From Agarophyton chilense (taxonomy: Eukaryota > Rhodophyta > Florideophyceae > Gracilariales > Gracilariaceae), in NCBI GenBank assembly GCA_030374765.1, contig JARGXX010000016.1, positions 1,488,001 to 1,552,000 of the forward strand: a stretch of 64,000 bases of DNA, in the 5' to 3' direction. Positions 44,441 through 57,051 of this stretch are shown piece by piece. Each line of letters begins with the position of its first letter. Position 1 is the first letter of the stretch. The position numbers and the translations under genes were made by a program. Under the pieces are notes generated by a model. It saw only the letters and a program-made list of their open reading frames with translations, did no database searches and had not been told where the DNA came from.

Positions 44441-45539
44441 GGTTTCGGCACCACCAAGTGGGCGGGTTGCCGTCGTCACTCCTGTCCACAGCTCATCGGT
44501 CATCATGACATCTTTTCTATCCGACACCCCTCCGCTACCATAATACAAGAGATTTAAGCCTGATCTTCACGACCATATGTATAGAATGGGCTACCAAATG
44601 AAGCTTCGTGTCAGGGTTTCGTGTCATTTTTGGTCACTTCATGGGCTGCAGTTTTCGTTTCGGGGTGACATAAGTCGGTTCCGAAACAGTACATATTACG
44701 GAGCGCGTACTTTGAGCCAAAATATGTTGCATTCTCGAAGTGCCCTCAAACTCTGACATGCATAGAAAAGGCTCTTGGATATCGAGGTTACCGTATGCAT
44801 TAGATTTGCGCGCTTGTTTTCGACGAACAACTCTGCTTTCAAGGCGGACTTTTTCTGTGTCTAGCGTTTTAGAAGTGTGGAACAGTTTTTGTTGATCAGG
44901 CGACGAAGCAATGGTGGGGTGATTTCGCGGCTTGGGTAAGGTCAGAGAACCCGGACAGAATGAATCTGAGCTTTTCTATCGGACCTTGTTGGATTTATTT
45001 GGACAATAGACAGCGTTTCTTCTTGCTCTAGCAGCGCTTGACAGATGTGGGTAGAGAAAAGCTGTATGGTGCAATGGAGGTGTCTGGAGCGTAAAATGGC
45101 TAGAATTGTTAAACCTGGATAGCAATAAAGTCCCTGGATCTTCGAAGGAACTTTTGTTTGTTTGGACTAAGGGATCACACAGTGCACCATTAACACATCA
45201 GGAACTCTGGGGAGCATGGAAGTACTGCCCGGGGATGTGTGTGTGGTTCTGCGGCTGGAGGCAAGCAGTAAAAACTCGGAGAGTGTCTGTATTCTTTTCA
45301 CCTCTTTAGTTCGCCTCGGAAGACGACAATCACCAAAACTGCTCTTCTGGTAGCATTTTCTGTGTGATGCTACGGATGAAAGAGTAGAATTGGCTCCGAT
45401 TACGATCACAGAACTTATTCAGCTTCCAAGGTGGATGTCGGAGATGGAATTCTTTTCGATGGACCCATGTCCTGGAGGCAGACGAGCTTGGGATATGTGA
45501 AGAACAGAGAGAAATGTTTGGAGTACCGGATAGCCTTGT
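44441..45539. other. Unassigned, probably decayed transposon sequence
   Basis: No clean frame. Short plus-strand pieces (for example around 44830-45010) have a protein-like composition in several frames, as expected for the damaged N-terminal part of the Tnp2-like gene to the right. That is a guess from position. Confidence 0.25.
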
Positions 45540-47100
45540 ATGCCTAACGGCTTCAAAAAACACATATCTCTGTCCGACTCACGTTGCCTGAGGGGATGCT
45601 ACACTATGCCGCTCAGTATGTCTGTCGTCGGAGGCGAGAAGATCTCTTGCAGCCGCCCGTGTTATTAGTCTTACACCGCACGGGAAAATCTTAACGACGC
45701 CTTGGATCTCGTATTGGATGATTTGGTGAACGGCGCGGTGAATGAAGTACAACGAATGGACCCGTACGGACGTCGCGAGAGAATCTTCATAAGTACAGTG
45801 GCATTCCTCGGGAATTACACCGCTTTTACTGCAACAGCTGATGGTTAAAGCACCTTGCGGACGCCTTTTTCCAGGTTGTGCGCGGTTAAAAGAAGAACAG
45901 GTTACACCGAACCGGAGATAATATATTACACCAAGATTCACTCTAGGAGACTGGTATATGTTCGCTTCGAAGAGAGAATGCGAGCCATACTAGAGCCTGA
46001 ACCAGACATCGCAATTATGAAGATACTTGGAAATCGATGCGCCCCATGCGAGAGCGCGAACAGCCTACTGTCTGTAAAGTTGTCTGAGACGCTGCGTGCG
46101 GCGTAGAGCCCGTTTCTTACCGAGCACAACAATCCTTTTCTAATCCCAGTGTTTTATTCAAGTCTGAGTGCGGTTGCAGTTCCTGACCACCTCCTCACAG
46201 GTCTCACAAAGAACGTTTTGAAGATATGTTTCGAGAATGTGGCATCGGACAATTATCGAGCCGCTGTGGAACTGTGGATTCTTAGCGCTATTACAGGTAA
46301 TGGTCTTCCCATCCACGGGAATAATCTGCAATGGGACAAGAAGGGCAAGTACAAGGAACTCTTGGGATTTAAGATATCTGAAATGCTCTTTTTCCTGTTA
46401 TGTGGCGCTTCTGTGTTTGAGAAATAGTACGAGGGGATCGGAGAATCTGTTTTCGCGCTACCACGCCTTTTGAATGATTTTATAGCCTGTGTCTACCGAT
46501 GGCCAGCGAAGAAGACTGATGTCTTGGCGAATATTCATTTCACGGACCTCGAGGGTGTGCTACGATACTAGGGAGAGATGAAGAGAGCAACGAAATGGTA
46601 CCTGAAAACGGCGACCGCTGTTTACCGCACACATGGAGAAAGCGCGACAATTTCAGACAAGGACAACGCCCATCGAGCCCCTAAACTATGCGTACACACC
46701 ATTCTAAATATTGCACATGCCAGAAGGTGCTCCGAAATGGTTTTGAAACTGGTTTGCAGAAGGTTAAAGGACTGGATTGAAGTAAATTCTGATCAGGAAT
46801 CGCATTTCACTATCTTCGAGAGAACCATTGCTCGAGACTGGTTCGGGCGGCTCCACAAGTCCTACACTTGTTTGTCGAATTGATGAGGAATGCAACAGAA
46901 ATGTGCTGATATGGGGCTGCGGGGGCTGCTGTTGGGGATCTATGGAATCGAATGGGACGACAAGACAAGTGGTGCAGCTCAAATGCTTTCATCTTTCAGG
47001 AAAGAGATGCACGAGAGCTTTCGAGAACCGATCATGACGCAATTGCGGGACTGTAAACATATCAATCTCTCGTGGTGACGACGCTTCGAATGGGAGGCAG
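45540..47100 (+). pseudogene. Tnp2/CACTA-like transposase relic
   Basis: Plus-strand pieces follow the order of the Tnp2-type transposase: a piece ending FISTVAFLGNYTAF at about 45770-45830 (family: ..GDxPA..), then from 46149 VPDHLLTGLTKNVLKI (family: PDxxHxxxxGLxK), then GKYKELLGFKISEMLFFLL, and in a later frame (46578-46883) the KLCVHTILNIAHARRCSEMV segment (family: KLHxLxHxxxxxxxxG). The gene is broken by at least four stops or frameshifts, and the Asp of GD reads Asn. No terminal CACTA repeats were seen. The match is by pattern only. Confidence 0.45.
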
Positions 47101-50100
47101 TTATTCGAAGTCGAGCGCAACAACGACCTGTACATCACTTGAAGGTATTTCTCCAGCTCGAGGAGCACATCGAAGTAACCCAACGAAGGGACAGACGGCA
47201 CATTGAGATGTTCCGAGGGGCTAGATACGTATCAGTGGAGAAGTAAGGTAATCGGCGGGGCGCTTATGCCCACCACATCATTACAGAGCGCGATGCAGTA
47301 TCATCCATTGTTGAAGAAAGCGTGGCCTCAGATATTGTGGTACGTACGTGAGAGGACGGAGAATGCGTACAGCAACTATTTGTGGTACTTGGGACTGCTA
47401 AGGACTGTGACGATGGTTTTCAGGGTTTTGCGAAGCGGATGGTATGAAGCCCGGAAGGGAGTACATGCTGGCCAAGTGAAATGCAGCTGACGCGATTCAA
47501 ATTGCTTGTGAACCGCGCGGGTTTGATTCATGTGTGAGAAAATCGATGCAGATTCCTGAGAGAAGAAGGCACAGCCGAGCATCGTACCACGACCGTGCAT
47601 GGTAGAACGTACAAAGTACTGACGATGATGCATGAATACCCCCCGCACCTACTTTATATGAGAGGACAACGGGACCCGTGCACGAGGGGTGGATTGCCAC
47701 TCTCGATGATGCTGTTTTGGTTTTTGGTGGTTTCCTATACCATTAGCGAGGGTAGTGATTGCGTGGTATTCTAGGGCACCAATGTACATAAAATTGATTA
47801 AAATTCAGTGAAGCGATTCCATTGGTTCCTTGAAATATGGAACCACTGTATTTAACGTATATACCAGTATTTCCCAAAGTGCCGCACCAGTGCATTCCCT
47901 TGCACACCACTACTAAGGTTTGCAAGGAACTACCAACTCGAATCATTGCACGAGTCTTCCCTTATATCAAACTGCCAGTACCAAATTAGCACACCATTAT
48001 ATTCCAGCAGATAACCGACGATTCGAAGCAACGTCCCATGACTTCCACTCTACCGAACCACTACACTTCCGTTGGGGTTCCTCTTCTTACTCGGTAGCGG
48101 GCCAGTATTCTTACACCTGCGTACCACTGTCCCATGTCGCGCACCACCGTGTTTTAGTATTGCGGTACGCGTATAACCAACGTTGTATTCGGAATTCCTT
48201 CCGCTCGGAGACTTGGCTTTTATGCCTTTCCACTCTCCACAGTGGTGCAATGATTACTGTTTGTGGTTCTGTACAGTTAAATCCAGAGAATACAGTGGTA
48301 CAGAACTAGTAGAATTCTAGTAGTTGAGGGTCTTTTGTAATTCTAGAATTATTATGGTTTGAGGTGGAATTTCATCGGTTCCGTACCACTAGACGTAGTG
48401 GTTGGCAACACTATAAGAATCCAAATTTTCCATGCAGTGTACCTCAGAGCTCAATAGAAACATCCACACAAACCAAAACAACCAAAAAAACATAAGAACA
48501 TTGAAAAATGTCTAAGAAAGACTCTGAAACCCCTATAACATCTTCTGGAATATTTAACAACTAATAAAAGGTTCCGGTATTGTTAAAATCTCTCTCACAC
48601 CCCTTCATGGATTTATTTATAGCTCCCATCATTACCAAATGGTTCGCTTGGAATTTCGACGATCGCGTCGGCCGCTTCATCCAAACTGACATTGACCTGA
48701 TCAAAAAAAGAATAACCTTTCCGGAAGCAGACGATGAAGCTCACATGTTCGCATCTGCACCGCGCCACCATCATCAAAAATTCATTAAAGAACCCTAAGA
48801 GATATAATACTGTCCTGGTGATATCTGAACGAACTTTTGGAACGAACTAAACCTGACCCACCTATTGCCTTGATTACAAAAAATGGACGGATATCATTCG
48901 GGTATCGGCTTACAGTAATTTCATAAAACGAACAATACAATGGCATGTAGCACAAATATATCATTTGAATATCTAGACTTTTGGATATCCGGGTACTATC
49001 CATTACATATCCCTTACCGGTGCCCAAGATTTACAGATTATGTAACACTTGATTTCCGTTTCGTAAATTCAATTAGAACTCTTGAGAACAGAAGACGTTT
49101 TCTTTGACCCTGGTCCACAGAAAATATCGCCCGGCTGATTTCAGGTGCTGGGTTTACTTGGCTAATCTTTTTCTTCTTAGGATTGTGGACTTCTACTACA
49201 GAAGCATCTACTGTGCTTTTTAAACGTCGCGAACCAACCCTATTCATGGATATATCGCGAACGTGCTTACCGCTAGTAAGCAAATCTGCCTCTTTATCCA
49301 CTGCGGAAAACCTGCCGGCGACTTTCTTTTGTTTGAATTCATCTATCGCAGTGATGAGATCCTGACTCACCTGTTAGAAGTCCTTAAATGCCTCTCCTTT
49401 ATTATACGCATCTGTTTTCACGCGATCTTTGCCACAAATCTTTGCTATAAAAAGCTTATACCGGTCATGGCAGTGTATACCATTTGTATTTCAGTCCACT
49501 AGACTGGCAGAGTCAAGGTTTTAGCAACTTTTTCAAATAAAAGTAACGTTTTTAAATGAGAACCCCATTGGACAACTGCAGCTTGTATTTCTTTGAAAAG
49601 CGTTAAATCTAGTTCTCGTAAGAACGTTTGGTGCGGTGTCCCGACAGGGTTTACAGTACTACTTGTGGGTAATATGGGAGCTTTTGGCAGGACTGGATGG
49701 TAGCGGGGTAGATGGATGAGCTTCGACGGGAGTGGACAGTGTTAGGGGTGACAGGGGAGGTGGTATTGCACCGAAAGGAGCTTGACGTTTCGAGAAGACA
49801 TCTTGTAGGATGGATGCTCTGAAGGATTGGTGTGGCAGTTGACGTCCTCGATCTACCGAAGAAACACTTGGGTGAATCAATACAAACATAGAATTTCATT
49901 TACTAATTTCGGTGCGAACTGTCCGACCCTAAATCAGTACCGAAATTTCTACAGAAGTAACACCCCTCGGAATTCGCCAAAACCCACCACTGTATCATCT
50001 TAGTGTGCAGTTTGTCTTGCGAACTGCGCGAAGGACAGGGATACTGCTCCCTTCACACCTGACCCAACATAAAGATCGAGCGAAGCTGAACGAAAAGGCA

Positions 50101-50171
50101 AAAAATATTCAATTGTTCATTCTTTTTGTGTTTGTTTCTGCTTTTCCGTTCTACTCATGTGCACGTGCATA
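47100..50171. other. Repeat-like region without genes
   Basis: 47750-48430 has recurring CCACTAC/GTAGTGG and GGTTCC motifs and the palindrome TAGAATTCTA near 48315, as in a worn-out MITE or LTR. An open frame without ATG (49038-49370, minus, basic C-terminus) and one at 48580-48798 (plus) have no recognisable domain. Nothing else can be supported. Confidence 0.3.
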
Positions 50172-50173
50172 TA

Positions 50174-51734
50174 CAGTCCTATTCATAAGTATACGCACAC
50201 CCCCGAAACGTCCACCGAACCGTTTAAATAGACAAAAGCACGTCTTTTGTGACGTGTGGTGGTGTATATTCTCTTTGTTAAATCACTAAAAGCTCGTTTC
50301 CTCTCACTGTATATCTATTTTCTGCAGCACACCGCATCAACTGTTTTCCACCCTCGTCATAAATAAAAGCACGATTTAATATTTTACTTACTGTAGAACC
50401 CCTAGGCCGTATCAATACTTTGTTTTACGTCCATTAGCTCTCAAAACATCCATGAAACGCTTTGGCATGCCTCTGCTGAGCTTGTAAAGAACTGGGAGGT
50501 CTATTTTCTCCCATTCTTTCAATAAAGCTTCTTTTAAAGCATTTTTCGACTCATATTGTCGATTATCTGCGTAAACCCTGTAAGCAAAAATACTCCATAA
50601 ATTTTCAATAGGATTCAAGTCAGGAGATTGGGCCAGCCACTCCAAAAGCTCAATAGCTTCTTCATTAAACCACGCTTTAGAATACCTTGAAACGTGTATC
50701 GGTGCATTGTCTTGCTGAAATAAGAGCTCTTCTGAGTGATACATGTCAATAAATGGTACCAAATGTTCCTTTAACATCTTCACATATATCTCTGAGTTCA
50801 TATTTCCTTCAATGAAAACCAAAGGTCCTTTACCAAACATAGAGAAGCAAGCCCATATCATAACCGAAAAACCTCCATTTTTGCGCTTCGAAAAAATCTT
50901 TTCATCATGTCGTAGATCATGCCAGTAGTAGCTCCAGCCATCGGGACCATCACCATTAAATTTTTTTTCGTCGCTCCAAACAACCATATCCCACTCTTTA
51001 GCATAAAATCGATTGTATTGCATGGCCCATTCCAAGCGAGCAATTCTGTGAGATTCAGTGATTAGTGGTGCTGATTTTTCTTCTTATACTCAAACGTATC
51101 CAGTCTATGGATTGCTCTTGTGACTGTTGAAATCGATACTTCAAGTTGGAAGTCATTTTTTAGACGTTTTGCCGAAGAACTTTGTTTTGAAAGTGTTCTT
51201 TTTAGTTGTCTTTCATCGTGTTTGGATAATTTTCGTGGCCTCCTGGGTCTTTTCTTTTGAATATTAGATGCATTTCGTTTCAGATATCCGTGGATACTAG
51301 ATTTGGATCTTCCCAGCTGGTTTGCAATTTTTTGAAATGACAAATTAGCGGTGTGAAGCGCTATATTTTGTGCTTTCTCTTCGCTGGTTAGTTCCTTGCA
51401 TCTAGGCATTTTTGTGATGGTATATGTTGTTCAGTGTGAACTGTAGAGCAACGTTCCGTTTTATTCTAACAAACTCATGAACATTTGTATTTCATTGAGC
51501 GCAGTACTAAGAAGTGCGCGCTTTTTTTGTAATCGTGCGTATATTTTTGCACTACGTGTAAAATTGTATTTTGTGTAATTCAAGAGATTAAATAGTAATA
51601 TAACCAATACAGAAGTACATTTAGTGATACAACTTCCTACGGAAACTTGCTACATCGTCTATGTCTTTGAGAGTGTCTTGGAACCTTTACATATGTGCTA
51701 AACACGCCCGTGCGTATATTTTTGAATAGGACTG
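50174..51734 (-). mobile_element. Complete Tc1-family transposon with TIRs and TA duplication
   Basis: The left end starts CAGTCCTATTCA at 50174 and the right end is its inverse, ending TGAATAGGACTG at 51734. The inverted match runs about 27 bases with two or three mismatches, and both ends are flanked by TA (50172-50173, 51735-51736), the Tc1 target duplication. A second, inner site resembling the end (GTGCGTATATTTTTG at about 51536-51550, and AAAGCACGATTTA near 50368 on the left) suggests the two-sites-per-end (IR/DR) layout. Length is 1561 bp. It encodes one transposase on the minus strand. Confidence 0.9.
50412..51409 (-). pseudogene. Tc1 transposase (DD34E) with one frameshift
   Basis: N-terminal part (51062-51409): MPRCKELTSEEKAQNIALH, a paired-type helix-turn-helix (FQKIANQLGRSKSSIHGYL), an AT-hook/nuclear-signal-like KKRPRRPRKLS, and a second helix-turn-helix ending VSISTVTRAIHRL. 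C-terminal part (50412-51043): catalytic Asp in VVWSDEKKF, second Asp in LFQQDNAPIH, and Glu in SPDLNPIENLW, with 34 residues between the last two, so DD34E. The two parts are in different frames; the shift lies near 51060-51075 in an A-rich stretch just before the conserved SHRIARLEWA segment. Apart from that single shift the gene looks whole, about 330 residues, which suggests a young insertion. Confidence 0.9.
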
Positions 51735-51889
51735 TATCATCCGTGCAAACTTTCGACTCTCCTTGACCGTCATAGAAGAACTCCGAGTTTTAAATGTGAT
51801 ATATGAACGTGGTAGGGGTGGGAGGCCTTTTTCACAAACTGAACTCTAAAACGATTAACAAATGATGATCTCGTGATTTCCCCTGCATG

Positions 51890-52320
51890 GACGAGAAATA
51901 ATTCGTTTTAGAAACGAAAAGGGCGGCCGCAGATTCCATGAGGTTCCAGAAAGCCGTCAAAGCCATGCGATTATTTTAAAACGGCTGGCTCGGCAAAAAG
52001 TAAAGAGATATCGTGCTACGTAATCCGAAGCGTTCTTTCATCACATGAGTGCTTTCAAGGAGACAGATTCGGATTATAACTTACCTTCATCTAGAGTCTT
52101 GAATGTTGATGAAACTGCGTTTTGGAATGGCACCTACTAAGGGTACACTGTAGTATTCCTTGTAGGGAAATTACATGCTCAGCACACCAGCAAGAACAGA
52201 GGAACAGACTGAAAACGGTAACAAAGATCCATGAGACAGGCGTGGAGCCCCGGTTATGGCAGAGGCTGACATTTTGGGGGGGGAAATATAACCAAAACGT
52301 GGCCTAAATCTCTAATTAGT
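51890..52320 (+). pseudogene. Pogo-like (DDE_1) transposase fragment
   Basis: A plus-strand reading with basic GRRFHEVPESRQSHAIILKRL-like sequence and, at about 52085-52137, LPSSRVLNVDETAFWNGTY. The N-DET context matches the first catalytic Asp of pogo/Tigger transposases (IYNxDETG). A stop follows at 52138-52140 and the rest is lost. It starts about 150 bases right of the complete Tc1 element. Confidence 0.4.
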
Positions 52321-52434
52321 GCTTGAGGCTTACCACGGTGAAGGTGGCTGACCGGGAGGCACCTATGTGCACCTTCAGCAACGGCAACCATGTGTCGAAA
52401 AGAATAAGCAGTTCACCTACCATGGGGCCGTGCA

Positions 52435-52463
52435 GGGTCTGTACACCGATACGGTGTAGACCC
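52435..52463. repeat. 12-bp hairpin
   Basis: GGGTCTGTACACCG (52435-52448), loop ATA, CGGTGTAGACCC (52452-52463): 12 paired bases with a two-base bulge. It is GC-rich and isolated. Not followed by a T run, so not a pol III terminator. Confidence 0.6.
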
Positions 52464-52499
52464 TACATGGGCCCGCGTGGTGGAGTAACACCTTTTGCT

Positions 52500-55129
52500 T
52501 ACTACTCTATTACTTTATGTACAATGTATATATGACGTGCGATATCTACATTGCACAACAGATTTCACCGCTTCAAATTCGAAAGGTTGAGTTGCCAGTT
52601 TGTGTAAACTACCGAACGCCTCTTCACCTCTCTCGCAGAAATCAAGAACTTGAACCACAGAACGCTGTCAGAAACTGATCCTGTAGGTGGACTCAGTATA
52701 GGTGCCGTCCCGATGGTGGTGTTTCAAGATGCTCTTTTTGTGTACCTCTCATCACGATATCCCAAAAATAGGGAAGTTCAACACACTCTAAGAGGATTCT
52801 TGGTATTTGCTTATGTTCCCAAGAGTTCGATCTCGCAGGATATATGAATGACTAGTGTTGGAGACGATTGAAGTGGATTGAACACGTCGGACATGGAATG
52901 ATTAATGGACTTTGGCACTTTCTTAATTATTCTTATTAATTTTGGATAAGGACGTCAGTACTTAGCGCACCAGCGACCTAGCCGTCGGTCCTTGTATAGA
53001 TTTGAAAACCAGGTTTTTCATTCCAGACTTCACCATCATCGTGGGAAACTGTTCTCCTTTTGGAAGGGTAGAGTGTTGCCCACAAGTAGTCAAGTGCCCC
53101 TGCACATCCAAATATATCCAGGATCGAGCGTGAATTTACCAGCTATTTCGGTTTCGACTTGTATAAGGGTAAATCCTGGCTTTACCGTAATATCTCCAGT
53201 CTCGGGCTTAACCTTCTTTTTTGCTTTATTTTTTTTCATGCTACATTTCTTTTTCCCGTCTCCGTCAGAGCGCTCTCCTGCTACTCGTGGCTTGGATCTA
53301 AATCGCTGCGCTTACCAATTTTGCTCAAAATCTCGTTGGAGAACACGTACGCATCGTTTTACGGACAACAAATCTAACCTACCTTCCTGCGCTAGTCGCG
53401 AAGAACTGATCTCGGCCTTACACATTAATACATCGCGTGAACCATTGAATAGCTCTCGTTTCGGGTTCGTCTGGTGATAAGAATATCTTGAACGTCTTCG
53501 TGGTGTTTCCCATCTTCAATCTTTGAACTACAGAAAGAAACCCATTCCGCAGTGTATCGCTTATTGTCTTGCGTAGATTTCGGTGACCACTGCTCGTTAA
53601 AACGCCGCATCTTTTGACTGTAGCATTTTCTAAAAAACGAAATGACCAGTAGAATGGCAATATGATGTTGTTAAGATCTTAAACCCATGATCTGTTGCTC
53701 ATCTAACATGATAAAAAAATCTACCTGAGCACCCGCGTCCGGAAGTTTTTAATCGATTCAAATGTAATTGCGTACGATATCCTATCCCACAAGGTTTAAA
53801 CCACCCAGCCACTCATCATATGGTGGTTTTCGTCACTAACACGACACCTTTCTAGAATGTCGCTGAGGTTTAAGGCCGTCCTCGGAAAATTGGTGAAGTA
53901 GTATATCAGTTCTACGTCGTACAGATATGTTTTTGCGGTTTAGGGTACAATTTAAGTTTGCCATTCATTCGTGAAGGGTTTTTTTCAATACGAAACAGAT
54001 ATGCTTACTCTCAGAAACTGTTTCACACAAAGCGCAATCTTTTAGCTACATAGAATCGCATTCCACCTTAAAATTGAAAGAGATATTTGTAACCATAAAC
54101 AAGAACCAAAAGAGTCTGGGATCGTGTAGGACAAAAAATTTCAATCTGAAAGCGTTCTTGACACCAAACAAGGAGTGGAGTTTACAGAAGAGTCTGTGCT
54201 GTTTTTATGCATCTTCTTGAAAGAATAAAGAAGGTATGCAAGCAAAAGAGGAGTCCGATTGCGTTTAAAAATAGCCAAAAAAACTCGATGGAAAGAGACT
54301 GTTGCCAAGTGGTAATTTCTCTTTAAAAATGCATTTATGATTTGCGACGCGCATGCGGGGACGAAGAGATTTTTATGGTGCGTTTTTTTCGACGTCAGCG
54401 TCATTTTGCCAGGTTTAAAGGTGAAGTCCTGTGGGAGAGGGGCACGAATCAACGAAATGACGGTGGTAGTTGGTAATGAAATGTTTCGCGTGAAAAGGAA
54501 GAGAACAAAGTTGGCCAAAAAGCGGGCGCTTCATATCCGATACGCTAGCCTATTACGTCGCTAGACAAACAGTTTTTCTCCATCAGGTCGCAAGCCATAT
54601 TAACAAAAAAACTCTAGGCCGTTAGTGCGCCCTGGGAGTCAAAATAATCTGCAAACACGTTTGTATGTGCTGCCCGCTTACTAACGCTAGCCGTCGTGAA
54701 GAATTTCTCAATCAAAGAGGAAATCGACCGAAATCACTTGGAGAAAATACATTGGAAGCACCTGAAAAAGGTCTGGGCTGTCTGACGAAGTAGAACGGAC
54801 TGTAGGATAGATTTCTACCGTGTTACGAATTAGAACGAGAACACAACGTCCATGAAGAAAAAGAAGAAGAAGAGATGTTTTTTAAGAGGCGTGTAAATAA
54901 TCAGGAAGTATCAAAGCGATGATTTATAGATAGTGTTTAGGGGTTCCCACAAGGTACATTATGTGTTAAATAAGTTCATATTGTTCAGCTCTACTGCGCT
55001 TGTTGTGTTGCTGAGAGTACTCTTTTCAACTCGTAACCCCGGATTGTTATAAATGTTACCATTTGTCACTGTCCGTCAAAGTTTTATTCAATTCGTCTCA
55101 TAAGTTTTCGTGCACCCACCCTTGTTTTT
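52500..55129. other. No gene recognised; old LTR-like piece
   Basis: Around 53480-53510 the sequence CTTGAACGTCTTCGTGGTGT matches the 3' end of the 889-bp LTR family on the plus strand, so 53160-53540 may be an old relative. Frames at 52992-53477, 54141-54518 (minus) and 54337-54564 have no recognisable domain and inconsistent composition. Confidence 0.3.
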
Positions 55130-55300
55130 TGTCATCACGCACCCTTGGCGCGATCACCTCTAGATGCCAAGCATCATCACCGTCTCATCACGCAGCAAGC
55201 GGACAGGTGGCAAATAAATAGAAGGACCAGCCCAGCTACGAGCGATCATCGGGATGGGCATCGATTTTCTCTTGTCACCAGTTACGGGCATCATCGCGCC
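55130..55300 (+). repeat. Copia 5' terminal repeat
   Basis: Starts TGTCATCACGCACCCTTGG and shares GATCATC and ATGGGCATCGATTTTCTCTT with 60290-60455. The right edge is approximate. Confidence 0.65.
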
Positions 55301-57051
55301 ATCGCACAAAACGAAACCACCCACATCGATCTACGATCCGGGAGTTGCTCTCCAGCCTGCAGAGCCTAGCTCCCTCACTAAAGTAGCGTTTGTAAGCCAA
55401 AAAACCCGAGAAAAACAACAACACCTCCGCAACGTTCACGAAGTTTGGTCTTAACTTTGGAAGAACAGCAAACTTGCATCCAGTCTTACAAAAACCGTGA
55501 ACATAGAAACACAATCGCATTCGGCTCCTGCTATACAGACGGCGCACTTCCCGTGACGATTCACAGAAGAGCTGGTCGAACTCATACCCGACAAATACTT
55601 TCAATGGATACAAAATCTGAAAAACATTCTCATTGAAAACGACTACACTAACTTTCTGAAATCATCCTTTCCACCAGAAGGAAATGAAGATCTCGAATCC
55701 ACTGCTAATCTTTGACGGTTCATGACCAAAAGCAGTACTCAGGAAGTAACAGATATCTGCACTGATCCAACAATGTTCACGAAATCACCCTTTGAAAATG
55801 TCGAAACCATCCAAGGTGTGTTGGACCGCCATACCAGCGAAAACTACTTCAGTCTCAAAACAGAAGCCATGCACCTACGACGCACAGGAATAATTTCCTA
55901 ATACGTGGCCACTCTCATCACTTTACGCCGAACGAAAATTATCGCACGCACACGCGGAATTTCATAAGAACGTTTCACAGTCAACAGTATCTCGCAAATC
56001 CTTGTCAAAGACAATCTATTTTCCCAAAGGGCTATGTCAATGATGCTATACTTCCCACCATCCATTATCAAGGGTGCACAGCACATTCTAGTACAATACG
56101 AGACTCTGGTTCACCAGCAGTCCCCAATCAGAAAACCGGCCAACATCGGCCTATCACTAACATCGGCCATCACAAACATCACAGTACACACACAATGTTT
56201 ACGTCAGCAGCGGACGTGACAGAAGACGAGAAATATATTGTGGTTCGAGTGGCAGAATCTTGCCCAACACAACACAGTACCTGACCAAAATGATAGGTAC
56301 ACTACAGTTCTCGCGACTGCGCCGAGGCAGGGCGGGATCCCTAGAAAAATAAACCACATGCAAGGCGGATCAAATTACTGCAGAGATCATCCTAGAAATC
56401 GAGAATCTGGACTTCTTACCCCACACTGATAACCAAGTCAGACAGCCGCAGGTAAAATACACACCAGACTCAGCAGCTCATCCAAGCATCATTAATCACA
56501 TAACAAGCGACGAAACTGGCCTCCCTACTCTTTTCATAACTCACACCGCTGTATCCAGAGTGCAGACAACGAAGAAGAGCACCCTTCAACTGATCAGTGA
56601 GACAGGCACCACACTACACATACTGACCCTAATAAACAGGGATATCAAAGGGAACCTCGTATCTGTGCGAAACATCACCGAAAAACTTAGCCCTGTTGTA
56701 TTTACACCATGAAATATGTCCATACTCCGCTTCTCTCTCCCAATTAAACTTCTCGGAACCACATTCTGAAACGACAACACTTACATTCCAAACTATTTTT
56801 ACACACAGAGAAAAGCGAGTACCATGACCTAACTCACTTCAGCAATCGCCCATTCCAGTATCAATATTTAAACAAATTGGCATACCAGCACTAAAGATCT
56901 CCAATAAAAAACTCAGACGAAAATCCACAATCAGACACCCAGCACGCGGACGAAACCCGTTCCGTCCCAATCCACTCGCTTTCTCCAACCGATGTACATC
57001 ACCTCACAACCTGAGACCGACTCTGAGAGCCCTCCACAAATGGATTCTCAT

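Noticed and set aside
49038-49370. Basic 110-codon minus-strand frame
   Set aside because: No ATG at its start and no recognisable domain; noted only as part of an unassigned region.
54141-54518. 125-codon minus-strand frame
   Set aside because: Lys/Phe-rich composition from AT-rich DNA, no domain, rival plus-strand frame over the same place.
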